DNA of 64,000 nucleotides from Trichocoleus sp. FACHB-40 (GCF_014695915.1 NZ_JACJPF010000039.1:30279-94278), one strand, 5' to 3'. Positions 26,057 to 35,399 are shown, counted from the first letter of the stretch. The notes: generated by a model from the sequence alone, not told the origin. Numbers and translations are program-made.

Positions 26057-27976
26057 GTGGTTGTGAGAAGACAGTTACAAGAATTTCAAGTACGAGCAGC
26101 TAATAGGTTGCGCTCTGGGCAAGGGCGTAAACTGGTGATCAGAGTTGTCCCGAATGCCAAAGCATCTGCCACGAGCGTTAAGGATGACGATTCTCCAGAA
26201 ATTGAATCTAATGTTGAGGTTATCCAAACCTCTATGGCACCGCCTAAAAAACGTGGCGGCTTATCGCGTTTGTGGTTGTTTTGGTTGACTTTGTTGTTAG
26301 GTTTGGGAGGGACGGTAGCAGGGGCGTTCTTTTGGCTGGCAACGATACCGCCGCAGGCTAACTGCAAAAATATCTCGCCTATAGCTCCGGAAACCGATCG
26401 GCTGTTTTGCGCTCAGCAGGCGGCCGAGACTGGTAAGTTAGATAAGTTGCTCGAAGCAATAACGTTTGTTCAAACTTTACCGCCGGATCACTCGCTCTAC
26501 TCTCAAGCGCGCGGGATGATGGAGGAGTGGTCGAAATCAATTTTAGGGTTTGCCCAGGCAAAATTTGACGAGGGAGATTTAGCCGGAGCGATCGCTATTG
26601 CCCGCAAGATTCCTTCTGCAAGTCCTTTTCATCCCCAGGTGAAAGAGAGGATGCAACAATGGCAACTGGAATGGCGGCGGGGCGAGGAAATTAGTAAAAA
26701 ATTCCATGTTGCTTTAAAAGAGCAAAAATGGTTTGAGGCTTCCCAGCTAATACAAAATCTATCTGCGTTAAATAGCCCTTACTGGGATGACGAAATAATC
26801 GAGCGACACGTCGATCGGATGTCCTTAGAAAGAGACGCTTGGCAGCAGTTGGAAGAGGCGCGAAATTTTGCCGATAGAAAGACGAGTGAGAATCTGGCAC
26901 AAGCGATCGCTTTGGCGGGAAAAGTAGACTCTAAAAGCTACGTCAAACCCAAGGCGCAAGCTGATAGAAATCTCTGGAGTCAGGAATTGATCAAAATTGC
27001 AGCCGAACGTTTTCAGGAAGAAGATTATGACGGCGCGTTAACTGCTGCCAAGCTGGTTCCCTCTGATGCTTCAGTTTATACAGAAGCTCAAGATTGGATT
27101 AAACTCGGTCGCTCTTATGTCATTGCCCAACAAGATAATATTTTCAGCTTTTTAGAAGCGAAAGCGGGTGTGCGCGAGATTTCGCCAAAAAGTCCCCTTT
27201 ATCAGAATGCAAAAGATACAGCCAAAACTTGGGCTAATAATTTGCAAGATCGCGTCCATATGCACTATGCCGAAACCATAGCCAATTTCGATCAACCGTT
27301 GGCGTTCCAACTGGCAATTAACCAAGCTTCTGCGATCGCGCCTCAGCGTCCCGGACGCTTACAAGCCCAAACTTTAATTGCTCATTGGCGCAAGCAAATT
27401 CAACAGATTGAAGACAGAACGGCTTTGTTGAGCGCTACACAACTGGCGACGCCAGGAACACTGGAAAGTTTAAAGGCTGCTGTTACCGAGGCGAGTAAAA
27501 TTAAACAGGGTCAGCCTTTGCGGATAGAAGCACAAACCTACATCGCTCAATGGAATAAAAAAGTCCAAACGATGGAAGATCAGCCGATCTTGGATTTGGC
27601 AAAGGGTTTAGCAACTCAGGGAAATCTCAAAGCTGCTGTTGAAGCTGCCCAAAAAATTAGCCCCGGACGGGCTTTATATCCAGAAGCACAGGCGGCGCTG
27701 ACTGAATGGGTGACACAAATTCAAACTACTGAAGATATGCCTATTCTTGACGCGGCGGTTGCTCTGGCGGCTGAAGGGCGGTTGACTGGTGCGATTAATA
27801 AGGCTTCTGAGATTCGTTACGGTAGGGCGCTGTATAGGGAAGCTCAAGGCGCGATCGCTCGCTGGGATGCGGAACGAAATGCGATTTGGGAGGCAAGACG
27901 AAGGGCTGCTGAGGCTGCGGCTTCACCAACAGAAGACTTTTCTGAAAGTGATTCCCAATCCCAGGATAATAACTGA
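26057..27976 (+). CDS. Membrane-anchored protein with helical (TPR/HAT-like) repeats
   Basis: 639 residues. A basic cytoplasmic N-terminus precedes one membrane helix (about 71-95, RLWLFWLTLLLGLGGTVAGAFF). The rest is built from about 50-60-residue helical repeats with the pattern LA..G.L..A...A..I..GR.LY.EAQ..I..W, best seen three times from residue 450 onward. It lacks any ATPase motif, although such cyanobacterial proteins are sometimes labelled as chromosome segregation ATPases. GTG codons at 26057 and 26063 are both possible starts. The function is unknown; a scaffold role is a guess. Confidence 0.75.
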   Translation: MVVRRQLQEFQVRAANRLRSGQGRKLVIRVVPNAKASATSVKDDDSPEIESNVEVIQTSMAPPKKRGGLSRLWLFWLTLLLGLGGTVAGAFFWLATIPPQANCKNISPIAPETDRLFCAQQAAETGKLDKLLEAITFVQTLPPDHSLYSQARGMMEEWSKSILGFAQAKFDEGDLAGAIAIARKIPSASPFHPQVKERMQQWQLEWRRGEEISKKFHVALKEQKWFEASQLIQNLSALNSPYWDDEIIERHVDRMSLERDAWQQLEEARNFADRKTSENLAQAIALAGKVDSKSYVKPKAQADRNLWSQELIKIAAERFQEEDYDGALTAAKLVPSDASVYTEAQDWIKLGRSYVIAQQDNIFSFLEAKAGVREISPKSPLYQNAKDTAKTWANNLQDRVHMHYAETIANFDQPLAFQLAINQASAIAPQRPGRLQAQTLIAHWRKQIQQIEDRTALLSATQLATPGTLESLKAAVTEASKIKQGQPLRIEAQTYIAQWNKKVQTMEDQPILDLAKGLATQGNLKAAVEAAQKISPGRALYPEAQAALTEWVTQIQTTEDMPILDAAVALAAEGRLTGAINKASEIRYGRALYREAQGAIARWDAERNAIWEARRRAAEAAASPTEDFSESDSQSQDNN

Positions 27977-28010
27977 AAATATCCATCTTTGCCCTGAAGA
28001 TGGATATTTT
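27977..28010. terminator. Bidirectional terminator hairpin
   Basis: AAATATCCATCTT (27977-27989) and 27997-28009 are perfectly complementary over 13 bp with a 7-base loop and a T-run on the plus side. It sits between convergent genes. Confidence 0.85.
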
Positions 28011-28017
28011 GTACAGC

Positions 28018-28554
28018 TTAACCCTGCTGCAATCTCTTGATCATAGCGTCCCATGTCCCACGTCCCATCACGCCATCAGGAGTTATGTTTACTGATTCCT
28101 GAAAGACTTTGACGGCGGCTTGTGTCTCTGGCCCATAGATGCCATCAATTGGGCCGTTATAGAGTCCTTGTTGTGTCAGTACACTTTGAACTTCTATAAC
28201 TGTTGCTCCTCGGCTACCATAGCTCAGCAGTGGAGCTGTCTGAGGAATGTAACCTGTGATGGGACTAGATATGCCGGGTGTAGCACTTTCAATAGGCGCA
28301 GTTGGCCCCTCATTTCGCCCAGTTGGATCTATTGGATTTTGAGCATAAGGAGTTGAATTTCGATTCAACTCCATTGGTCTTTCATTATTACTAGGATTAA
28401 TATCAGTTGGAGCCTCATTCATCATCCCTGGATTTATCTCCGGGTAACGTGTCTGAGCATTTGCACGTCCACCGTTAAATAATAGCGGTGATAGAGAAAT
28501 GGCAGAAAAAATACCCAGTGCCATGAGACTTGATTTGACAATTTTGATTGCCAT
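28018..28554 (-). CDS. Secreted peptidoglycan-binding (PG_binding_1) protein
   Basis: 178 residues. A signal peptide (LMALGIFSAISLSPLLF ... ANAQ) is followed by a Pro/Asn-rich linker and one C-terminal peptidoglycan-binding domain: SYGSRGATVIEVQSVLTQQG, YNGPIDGIYGPETQAAVKVF and TPDGVMGRGTWDAM. There is no catalytic domain, so it probably localises at the wall or acts with a separate hydrolase. It converges with the helical-repeat gene. Confidence 0.9.
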   Translation of the reverse strand: MAIKIVKSSLMALGIFSAISLSPLLFNGGRANAQTRYPEINPGMMNEAPTDINPSNNERPMELNRNSTPYAQNPIDPTGRNEGPTAPIESATPGISSPITGYIPQTAPLLSYGSRGATVIEVQSVLTQQGLYNGPIDGIYGPETQAAVKVFQESVNITPDGVMGRGTWDAMIKRLQQG

Positions 28555-29068
28555 AATCTGAATATCTCCTTGAGAGAATACAACGGAATAAATTCGGTTT
28601 CGGCTTTCTATATGTATTCCAGATTACGAAAAATATTGCATTTAAACGTGGCTCTCAAGTTATAAATTACACTGAGAACAAATATAACCATAGATATACG
28701 TTAGGAGAATAAATTTACGCTTTCTGCTTTTTTTATGTGCTACCGCTCTTAGCTCAAACCAAGACTCCATCAAGGTTATCAGCTTTGAACAACATTTATT
28801 TACTAGATGATGTTGTAGAAAAAGCACGATTGAATATTATTTGAATAATTTAGGTATAAACAACAATTCTTTTAATAAATGGAGATAAATTTCCCTTAAA
28901 TATAGGAATCATGTTTAAATTAGGAAAATTCTCGGACAGAAACCTAGTTTCGGGTATTCCCGGTAAATTTATACTGATTTGCCTCGAGCCGCTTAGCACT
29001 TTAGCCGATTCTCCCTGTAAATGAGTAATCTGTTATAGCAGGGGATTGCGGCGTGAATAAGGAGGTTT
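28555..29068. other. Intergenic region between divergent genes
   Basis: 514 bases, AT-rich, without a supportable reading frame. It should contain the promoters of the peptidoglycan-binding gene (minus) and the DUF3685 gene (plus). Confidence 0.45.
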
Positions 29069-29071
29069 TTG

Positions 29072-30835
29072 ATGAGCGATCGCCAACTGGATGCCCAACG
29101 AGCGGCTCGCCCGTTTAAACTGATCTTGATCGATAATGACCCAATCTTCCGGCTTGGTCTACGGATGGCGCTAGAGCCGTTTCCCGCCCTGCAAGTCGTC
29201 GCCCAATCAGATTCTGACGCAGCCGCCTTGGAGACGCTCGTCAGTAGCACTGGGACAGAAAACGCCCCGGACTTGGTAGTGTTAGAACTAGGTTTAGGTT
29301 CCTCTGGGTCGGATCGGTTGCCTGGGTTGCAGCTGTGTGGGGAATTAAAGACGCAGTATCCCAACTTGCCAGTATTTCTCCTGACTTGGGTTCAGGAACC
29401 AGCCCAGCTTGCAGCAGCAAAAGCTACAGGTGTGGATGGCTATTGCCTCAAAGGAACCGAAATCTCGGTAATAGCACAAGCTTTGTGTCAGGTAGCCTCT
29501 GGCGAAGCATATTGGTCAGAACTTGTACAGACGCAAAATATCCTGTCTGTAAGGGGTTCAGGTGTCACACAGAAAAATCGTTCATTATTGTTGCTGCAAA
29601 TGCGGCAGTCTGGACTAGGGCAAATTGAGGAAGCGATCGCTCAAGTAGCAGCCGAAATCCAAAATCCCAATCTTTCCAATCTAGACTGGTTCATTTTAAC
29701 CGGAAGGCTGCGAGAACTGCGAGCATCGCGTTGGCTAGTGAATCAGCTATTGCCAGTGGTAGGAAGTCCAGAGGCGACTAGGAAGACCAAGGAGAATCTT
29801 TTTTTCACCCCCGTCCCAGCCCGTAGCACAGATGTCCCGCCTGTGAATCCCCAGCCCTCAGCACTCAGTCCTCAGCCTTCAGCACTCAGCGCTACTTTAA
29901 GCAAGATCCAGTATGGCGTGCAGAACTTGACTGGCGCTCCCTTGGAAATTGATATCCTGCGAGATGAGAAAAAACGGGAATTGCTTTATCTGATTCTGGA
30001 TAAATTGCAGGATGTCTTAGATGAACTGCGCTTGTCTCAGGTGCCGCCGGAAGCGATCGCGCAAAAGCGTTCTCTTATTTTATGCGATCTGTGGCAGCAG
30101 TCTACTACTGATTTCTTTGGCAAATATTACACGCTGCAAATTGGCAATTTAGAAGTAGACATTGTTAATACTTTGCTGCGAGATGTACTAATTGTTCAAA
30201 CATCTATTTTGGATAAAATTCCTTTCCTGGTGGAGATGATTACGCATCTACTGTTTCAGACTCCACTTACAATCGAGAATGCTGTTTATCCCTATGGAAC
30301 ACCAGAAGCAAGGCAACATATAGAATTTATTTTAGAAAATTTAGTAATTCAAATTGCAAATAGTGTAGTGCAACCACTTCTAAATTATTTTGCCGAGGTG
30401 GAAGCGATTAAACAAGGTTTTTATACCCGTCGCTTGATTTCATCGCGGGAAATTGCCCGTTTTCGTAATGAGTTGAGTTGGAAGTATCGTCGAGAAATTT
30501 ATATTGAGGAGCCAAAAGCAATTTTTGAAAGCCGATATATTTTATTGACTTTGAGTGGTGTCGGCATCAGAAAAATCTCTATTTATGCGCCTCGCGCATT
30601 TGAGTTAGAACAACTAACAGGCTTGCAACTAGCAGTTACGCTGCTGCTAGAAACACGGGATGCGATCGCGCCTCGTATCCGAGCAACCGTTGCTTTTTTA
30701 GGCAGCGGCGTAGTCTATATTTTAACACAAGTAATTGGGCGAGCCATTGGTTTAGTAGGTCGCGGTGTTATCCAAGGGATCGGTACTACTTTGCAGGAAA
30801 CCCGCTTTGGAAAAAATAGTCAAAAACAAAAGTAG
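29072..30835 (+). CDS. Pseudo-receiver + DUF3685 (Ycf55-like) protein
   Basis: 587 residues from ATG 29072, chosen because AGGAGG lies 7-8 bases upstream. Residues 15-140 form a receiver fold with acidic pocket D21/D23, T105 and K127 (GYCLKGTE), but the phosphoacceptor is Glu72 (VVLELGLG) instead of Asp. The receiver is therefore probably not phosphorylated, or is locked as if phosphorylated. The remainder is DUF3685, related to plastid Ycf55. The interdomain linker (NPQPSALSPQPSALS) is written by a heptamer repeat at 29853-29887. The gene precedes a hybrid kinase gene, but the altered aspartate argues against simple phosphotransfer. Confidence 0.88.
   Translation: MSDRQLDAQRAARPFKLILIDNDPIFRLGLRMALEPFPALQVVAQSDSDAAALETLVSSTGTENAPDLVVLELGLGSSGSDRLPGLQLCGELKTQYPNLPVFLLTWVQEPAQLAAAKATGVDGYCLKGTEISVIAQALCQVASGEAYWSELVQTQNILSVRGSGVTQKNRSLLLLQMRQSGLGQIEEAIAQVAAEIQNPNLSNLDWFILTGRLRELRASRWLVNQLLPVVGSPEATRKTKENLFFTPVPARSTDVPPVNPQPSALSPQPSALSATLSKIQYGVQNLTGAPLEIDILRDEKKRELLYLILDKLQDVLDELRLSQVPPEAIAQKRSLILCDLWQQSTTDFFGKYYTLQIGNLEVDIVNTLLRDVLIVQTSILDKIPFLVEMITHLLFQTPLTIENAVYPYGTPEARQHIEFILENLVIQIANSVVQPLLNYFAEVEAIKQGFYTRRLISSREIARFRNELSWKYRREIYIEEPKAIFESRYILLTLSGVGIRKISIYAPRAFELEQLTGLQLAVTLLLETRDAIAPRIRATVAFLGSGVVYILTQVIGRAIGLVGRGVIQGIGTTLQETRFGKNSQKQK
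29853..29887. repeat. In-frame heptamer repeat in the DUF3685 gene
   Basis: Five heptamers of the form AGYNYTC. Three heptamers equal seven codons, so the array encodes a seven-residue period, PQPSALS. Confidence 0.75.
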
Positions 30836-30954
30836 GAATAGCTTAAACAATGTAAAGTTAAATGCCACAAGCAGGTAATTCCTCCTTTTGGTGTGCTTCA
30901 CAGAAAAATAGGCGCTGTAAACTGTAACGATGTTGAGTAAATAAGTTGCGGGAG

Positions 30955-31554
30955 ATGCCACTATTTCCCTTTTTTAAAAAATCCGTCCTGCCACTGGTAA
31001 TTTTGCTAACAGCAGGTTACGTAGGTAATTATTTCAGCCTACCACTCTTTTTTGGAGTAGATTTTCTATTTGGTAGCATTGCCGTTTTGATTGTGGTGCG
31101 TCTGTTCGGAACCCTGTGGGGTACTATAGCCGCTATCATTGCTGGAACTTACACAATTTTATTTTGGAATCATCCTTATGGAGCAATTATTGCTACCGGC
31201 GAAGCTTTATTTGTAGGCTTGCTGTTGCGGCGCAAGAACCAGAATATGGTTCTACTGGATGGGATTTATTGGGCGTTGATTGGAATGCCTTTAGTATGGA
31301 TATTCTACGGCACCATTATGGATATGCCTGCCATACCAACCAGTTTAATTATGTTAAAGCAGGCTGTAAACGGCATTTTTAATGCTTTAGTCTCCAGCCT
31401 AATTATTACCTGCTTGCCAATTCATAAATGGGTAAAAAGCCGTAAAGTAAAACAGGCTCTTTCCCTGAGGCAGATTTTATTAAATTTATTAGTAGCGTTT
31501 GTTTTTTTTTTCAACAATTTCGCTGATGGTTTTGGAAAACCAGCGCGTAATTAA
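30955..31554 (+). CDS. Membrane sensor module of the hybrid kinase (frameshifted 5' part)
   Basis: About 200 residues containing five or six hydrophobic helices (for example VLPLVILLTAGYVGNYF, GSIAVLIVVRLFGTLWG), a MASE-like membrane domain. Read past the T-run the frame ends with NNFADGFGKPARN and stop. With one T fewer, the same sequence would run straight on as FFSTISLMVLENQRVINN into the kinase gene. It therefore seems to be the N-terminal part of the kinase, separated by a one-base difference in a homopolymer. ATG 30955 follows GGGAG closely; a TTG at 30946 is also open. Confidence 0.7.
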   Translation: MPLFPFFKKSVLPLVILLTAGYVGNYFSLPLFFGVDFLFGSIAVLIVVRLFGTLWGTIAAIIAGTYTILFWNHPYGAIIATGEALFVGLLLRRKNQNMVLLDGIYWALIGMPLVWIFYGTIMDMPAIPTSLIMLKQAVNGIFNALVSSLIITCLPIHKWVKSRKVKQALSLRQILLNLLVAFVFFFNNFADGFGKPARN

Positions 31555-34366
31555 CAACAGAACCCATATAATTCAAGCTGAACTGACAGCAACTTCTCAA
31601 CAGGTAGCTGCTGAATTGATATTTTGGCACAAGGAAAATCTGAATGCACTTAGCGCTTTAGCAAAGTTCGCTGCTAAGTCGGATATAGCACCTTCAGACC
31701 GATTGCAGGAAAATACAGAAATTCTACAGCAAACATCTCCAAATTTTAACAACATATATTTGGTTAATGAGGCAGGTAGCATCATTGCTGCTTCCCCAAT
31801 CACAGATAAGGAGAAACCTTTAAAGATTGGCGTAAATGTCAGCGATAATTACATCTTTAACGCCATAAAAAAAGCTGTGCAACCTGTAATGAGCGAAGTT
31901 TATGCTAATAGTGACTTGTTGATTCCTCAGATTGATTTAGGCGTACCCGTGCTTGAAGAAAATCGCTTTCGTGGGATTGCGTTTGCTTCGCTGGATTTAC
32001 CAGACATCAGCCAATTGCTCAAAAACAATATTATTGCTCAGGATATACAAGTTACTCTAGTTGATACTAGAGGTTTTATTATTGCCAGCACTCAGTCGGA
32101 ACGAGTGGTAATGGAACGCTTCGACCGCAGGAGAGGTGGAGAGATAAAGGAAATTAATGGCGCTATATATCAGTGGCTACCACCTAAAGAAAACTTACCT
32201 CCTATAATGCAGCGGAGAAACTCTTTTTACGTCGAAGAGATTCCCATTGGCGGGAATATTCCGTGGACTTTGGTGGTAGAAATACCCGCCGCCAAACAAG
32301 TAAATTACCTGGAGAGCATTTATATTATTGCTCTAGCGCTCATGATATTAATTGCGATAGTGGCGCTGATCCTGGCGGTTTTTCTAAGTCGCGGATTAGT
32401 CAGCCCATTGTTGCAATTGGCAGGGGTGACTACTGACTTGCCAAATCGACTCTGGGAGCGAGAAGCAATTAATTGGCCCAACAGCCAAGTGGCGGAGATA
32501 AGTTCTCTAGTTCACAACTTCAAGTTTATGGCGATCGCACTCCAAGAAAAATTTCAAGAAATCAAACAAGCTAACGAAACTTTAGAACAACGGGTTCAAA
32601 AACGTACCCGGCAACTGTTAGAAACTAACGGAAAGCTGGAAAATGAAATCGTAGAGCGCCAGCAAGCACAGGAGGAGCTTTACCGTCGCCAGCAGGAATT
32701 CAAAGCACTGCTGGAAAATGCGCCGGATGCGATTATGCGTTTAGATAGGGAAATGCGTTATGTTTACGTGAATCCAGCAGTGGAGCGGATAAGTGGAATG
32801 CCATCAAACGCATTCATCGGCAAGTCTCCCCCGGAACTAGGCTCGCCGGAAGAGTTGTCGCAATTGTGGGAGAAAACGCTGCGAAAAGTCTTTGAAACAG
32901 GTGAAGAACAAGCGATTGAATTCGAGACTGAGACGGTAAACGGACTCTGCACTTTTCAATCGCGTGTGGTGCCAGAGTTAAATAAGGAAGGCGCGATCGC
33001 ATCCGCTTTAGTTGTAAGTCGCAACATTACAGACCGCAAGCAGGCGGAAGAAAAAATCCGCACCATGAACGGCGAACTAGAACAGCGAGTCATCGAACGC
33101 ACGGCGCAACTGGAAGCTGCTAACCACATCAAGGATGATTTGCTCTTCCGCGAACAAGCTGCACGCGCCGACGCAGAGGCGGCGAACCGCATGAAGGACG
33201 ATTTCCTGGCAACGGTTTCCCATGAACTCCGCACGCCGCTTAACTCAATGCTGGGTTGGGCTAAATTGCTCCGTTCGCGCAAGTTTGACGAAGTAACCAC
33301 GGCTAAGGCTTTGGAAACTATCGAACGCAATGCTAAATCTCAGGCGCAACTGATTGACGATATTCTGGATGTCTCGCGAATTATTCGGGGTAAGTTTAGC
33401 CTGAATATTCGCCCGATTGAACTGATACCACTGATTAATCTGGCGCTTGATACCGTGCGTCCCCCTGCTGAGTCCAAATCGGTTCGGCTTGAGAGTCTAC
33501 TCGATCCCTCGGTGGGTGCAGTGTTGGGCAATAGTGATCGCTTACAGCAAATAATCTGGAATCTACTCTCTAATGCGATTAAGTTCACCCCTGAAGGCGG
33601 GAAGGTGGAGATTCGGTTGTCAGTTGTCAGGGAAGAGTTGTCAGGTTCTAACAGCCTTCCAACGCCAATGAACAACTATGCTCAAATCACAGTTAGCGAC
33701 ACGGGGAAAGGTATTAGCCCTGACTTTTTACCCTACGTTTTTGAGCGGTTCCGCCAAGCCGATAGTTCAATTACAAGATCGCACGGCGGACTAGGTTTAG
33801 GTCTTGCTATTGTCCGCCACTTGGTGGAATTGCACGGTGGAACCGTTCGCGCCAGCAGCCTCGGCGAAGGCAAAGGATCGACTTTCACGGTGATATTGCC
33901 ACTCATCGATAGGGGATTAGGGACGCAGAAAGACTCACGCCCTACCCCAATCACCAATCACCAATCCTCAATCTCCCTCCTCGGTTTGCGGGTGCTGCTT
34001 GTGGATGACGAGGCGGACACTCGCGAGGTTATTAAGGTAGCGCTAGAGGAGTGGGGAGCCGAAGTGACGGCAGTGGAATCAGCGAGCGCAGCCTTCCAGA
34101 CACTAGAAGATTCGCAGCCAGATGTCTTGGTGAGCGACATTGGGATGCCGGAAGAGGATGGTTATGCTCTAATTCGTAAAATCAGGATGCGCGACTCCCA
34201 CGCTGGGGGTGAAATTCCTGCTGTGGCCCTGACGGCTTACGCCAGCGATCGCGATCACGATCGCACTTTTGCTATGGCAGCTGGCTTTCAGAGGCATATC
34301 CCTAAGCCTGTTGAGCCATCTAAGTTAGTGGATGCGATCGCGCAACTTGCCAGACGAAGTTCATAG
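31499..34366 (+). CDS. Hybrid sensor histidine kinase (Cache-like sensor, HAMP, PAS, HisKA, HATPase, REC)
   Basis: 955 residues in this frame. It has an extracytoplasmic sensor (about 20-260, Cache-like), a membrane helix near 275-300, HAMP, a coiled coil, PAS (about 400-515) and a second coiled coil. HisKA follows with H575 in SHELRTPLN, then HATPase_c with the N box NLLSNAIKF and G boxes DTGKGIS and GGLGLGLAI. A C-terminal receiver has D880 in VSDIGMP. The TTG at 31499 is only the nominal frame opening; the protein most likely begins in the upstream frame. Two stretches are repeat-derived: 33617-33670 inside the HATPase domain and 33946-33973 in the linker to the receiver. The signal is unknown. 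Confidence 0.9.
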   Translation: MFFFSTISLMVLENQRVINNRTHIIQAELTATSQQVAAELIFWHKENLNALSALAKFAAKSDIAPSDRLQENTEILQQTSPNFNNIYLVNEAGSIIAASPITDKEKPLKIGVNVSDNYIFNAIKKAVQPVMSEVYANSDLLIPQIDLGVPVLEENRFRGIAFASLDLPDISQLLKNNIIAQDIQVTLVDTRGFIIASTQSERVVMERFDRRRGGEIKEINGAIYQWLPPKENLPPIMQRRNSFYVEEIPIGGNIPWTLVVEIPAAKQVNYLESIYIIALALMILIAIVALILAVFLSRGLVSPLLQLAGVTTDLPNRLWEREAINWPNSQVAEISSLVHNFKFMAIALQEKFQEIKQANETLEQRVQKRTRQLLETNGKLENEIVERQQAQEELYRRQQEFKALLENAPDAIMRLDREMRYVYVNPAVERISGMPSNAFIGKSPPELGSPEELSQLWEKTLRKVFETGEEQAIEFETETVNGLCTFQSRVVPELNKEGAIASALVVSRNITDRKQAEEKIRTMNGELEQRVIERTAQLEAANHIKDDLLFREQAARADAEAANRMKDDFLATVSHELRTPLNSMLGWAKLLRSRKFDEVTTAKALETIERNAKSQAQLIDDILDVSRIIRGKFSLNIRPIELIPLINLALDTVRPPAESKSVRLESLLDPSVGAVLGNSDRLQQIIWNLLSNAIKFTPEGGKVEIRLSVVREELSGSNSLPTPMNNYAQITVSDTGKGISPDFLPYVFERFRQADSSITRSHGGLGLGLAIVRHLVELHGGTVRASSLGEGKGSTFTVILPLIDRGLGTQKDSRPTPITNHQSSISLLGLRVLLVDDEADTREVIKVALEEWGAEVTAVESASAAFQTLEDSQPDVLVSDIGMPEEDGYALIRKIRMRDSHAGGEIPAVALTAYASDRDHDRTFAMAAGFQRHIPKPVEPSKLVDAIAQLARRSS
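31502..31511 (+). other. T10 homopolymer at the frame junction
   Basis: Ten consecutive T residues after G31501. Removing one T joins the membrane module frame to the kinase frame. Runs of this length are known to cause RNA polymerase slippage, replication slippage and sequencing error. The sequence cannot tell which applies. Confidence 0.85.
33617..33644. repeat. TTGTCAG heptamers inside the kinase ATPase domain
   Basis: Three TTGTCAG units (33617, 33624, 33638) with one spacer heptamer. With the following CCTTCCAACGCCAA the segment resembles the hairpin repeat at 18138-18225. It encodes the extra loop SVVREELSGSNSLPTPMNN. Confidence 0.65.
33946..33973. repeat. CCAATCA-type heptamers in the kinase-receiver linker
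   Basis: Four heptamers (CCCAATC, ACCAATC, ACCAATC, CTCAATC), in frame between the ATPase and receiver domains. Confidence 0.7.
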
Positions 34367-34443
34367 GTAAAAGGCAAAACAACTAATTGCTAATTATTTT
34401 TTATTACTATTAGGGATTAGCCTTCTTCTGTCTTGCCATTCGC

Positions 34444-35355
34444 CTAATTATTACTCAACCAATTACGCAAATCATCGACAGTTGAAAAATCCAGTAAAGC
34501 CTCTGCCAAATTTTCTAATTGTGCCACTGGTAACTGAGAAATCTGTTGTTGAAATTCCGGATCAAGTGTACCAAACCGACGAGTCAGCAGACGCAAGACA
34601 AGTTCCTGTTTTCCCCGCTCAATTCCTTGCTCGATTCCTTGCTCCATCCAACTTGTGACAATTTCCATAACTTCCTCCCGTTCGACTGGTTCAATCCTAA
34701 CAATCTCGGCTTGAAACTGCCGTTCTTCCTCTGCATTCAGCCGCAGATAGGTGTCCACAAACCCAGAAATCAACTGCATCCTTGCGGGATCTAAACGCAG
34801 TGTCGCCAGCAAACGCAGACATTCTAACTTGACTCTAATTCTATCTTTTCGGGCGATTCGCATCTTAGACATTAATGCAGCGGCTACTGGGTTAGGTTGC
34901 TGCAAAAAATCTCGCCAGTTGAGTCGATTTAGCTGGATGACAGCATGGTTAAAATCTAACACTACTTTGTCAGGAAACTCGACTCGATGAAAATTTGGCT
35001 GCTCCTCCAGAGGGTAATCGAAAGAAAATATTACGACTGGGTACACAGGTAAGCGATGTTTTTCATACAAACGAGCGAAGTAAAAAAACATCCGTTCGCT
35101 AAAATCTGTTTGTGATTGAGATTGGTTCTTGACATGAATGAGAAAACATGACTCTTTACCCCTAAAGTGGCATTTTGCCACTAAATCGACTTCGCGGCGA
35201 TCGCCTGATGTCACATCTGTAAATATTTCCTGCGGCAAAAAGGTGATGGGTTCTCGTTCTAAGTATGCAGAGACTTCGGGGAAGAATAATTCGATAAATT
35301 CCCAGAAAAAGGTAGAAATTAATTCTTTGAATAAGCGATCATGGTCTATCATCAA
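34444..35355 (-). CDS. Rpn/PD-(D/E)XK nuclease-like protein with DUF4351
   Basis: 303 residues. The N-terminal part (HDRLFKELISTFFWEFIELF, then REVDLVAKCHFRGKESCFLIHVKNQ) has the E-V-D ... H-V-K arrangement of the PD-(D/E)XK fold seen in Rpn/YhgA-type proteins. The C-terminus from about 245 is DUF4351 (ELVLRLLTRRFGTLDPEFQQQI... AEALLDF). A short repeat EQGIEQGIERG joins them and is typical of this family. These proteins are abundant in cyanobacteria. DNA cleavage is suggested by the fold but not shown. Confidence 0.85.
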   Translation of the reverse strand: MMIDHDRLFKELISTFFWEFIELFFPEVSAYLEREPITFLPQEIFTDVTSGDRREVDLVAKCHFRGKESCFLIHVKNQSQSQTDFSERMFFYFARLYEKHRLPVYPVVIFSFDYPLEEQPNFHRVEFPDKVVLDFNHAVIQLNRLNWRDFLQQPNPVAAALMSKMRIARKDRIRVKLECLRLLATLRLDPARMQLISGFVDTYLRLNAEEERQFQAEIVRIEPVEREEVMEIVTSWMEQGIEQGIERGKQELVLRLLTRRFGTLDPEFQQQISQLPVAQLENLAEALLDFSTVDDLRNWLSNN

Positions 35356-35399
35356 ATGAAGCTAATGGCTAATCGTAATAAAAAACCATTAAAAATTAT

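Noticed and set aside
26057..27976. Chromosome segregation ATPase annotation for the helical-repeat protein
   Set aside because: No Walker A, Walker B or ABC signature is present. The coiled, repeat-rich composition explains such labels.
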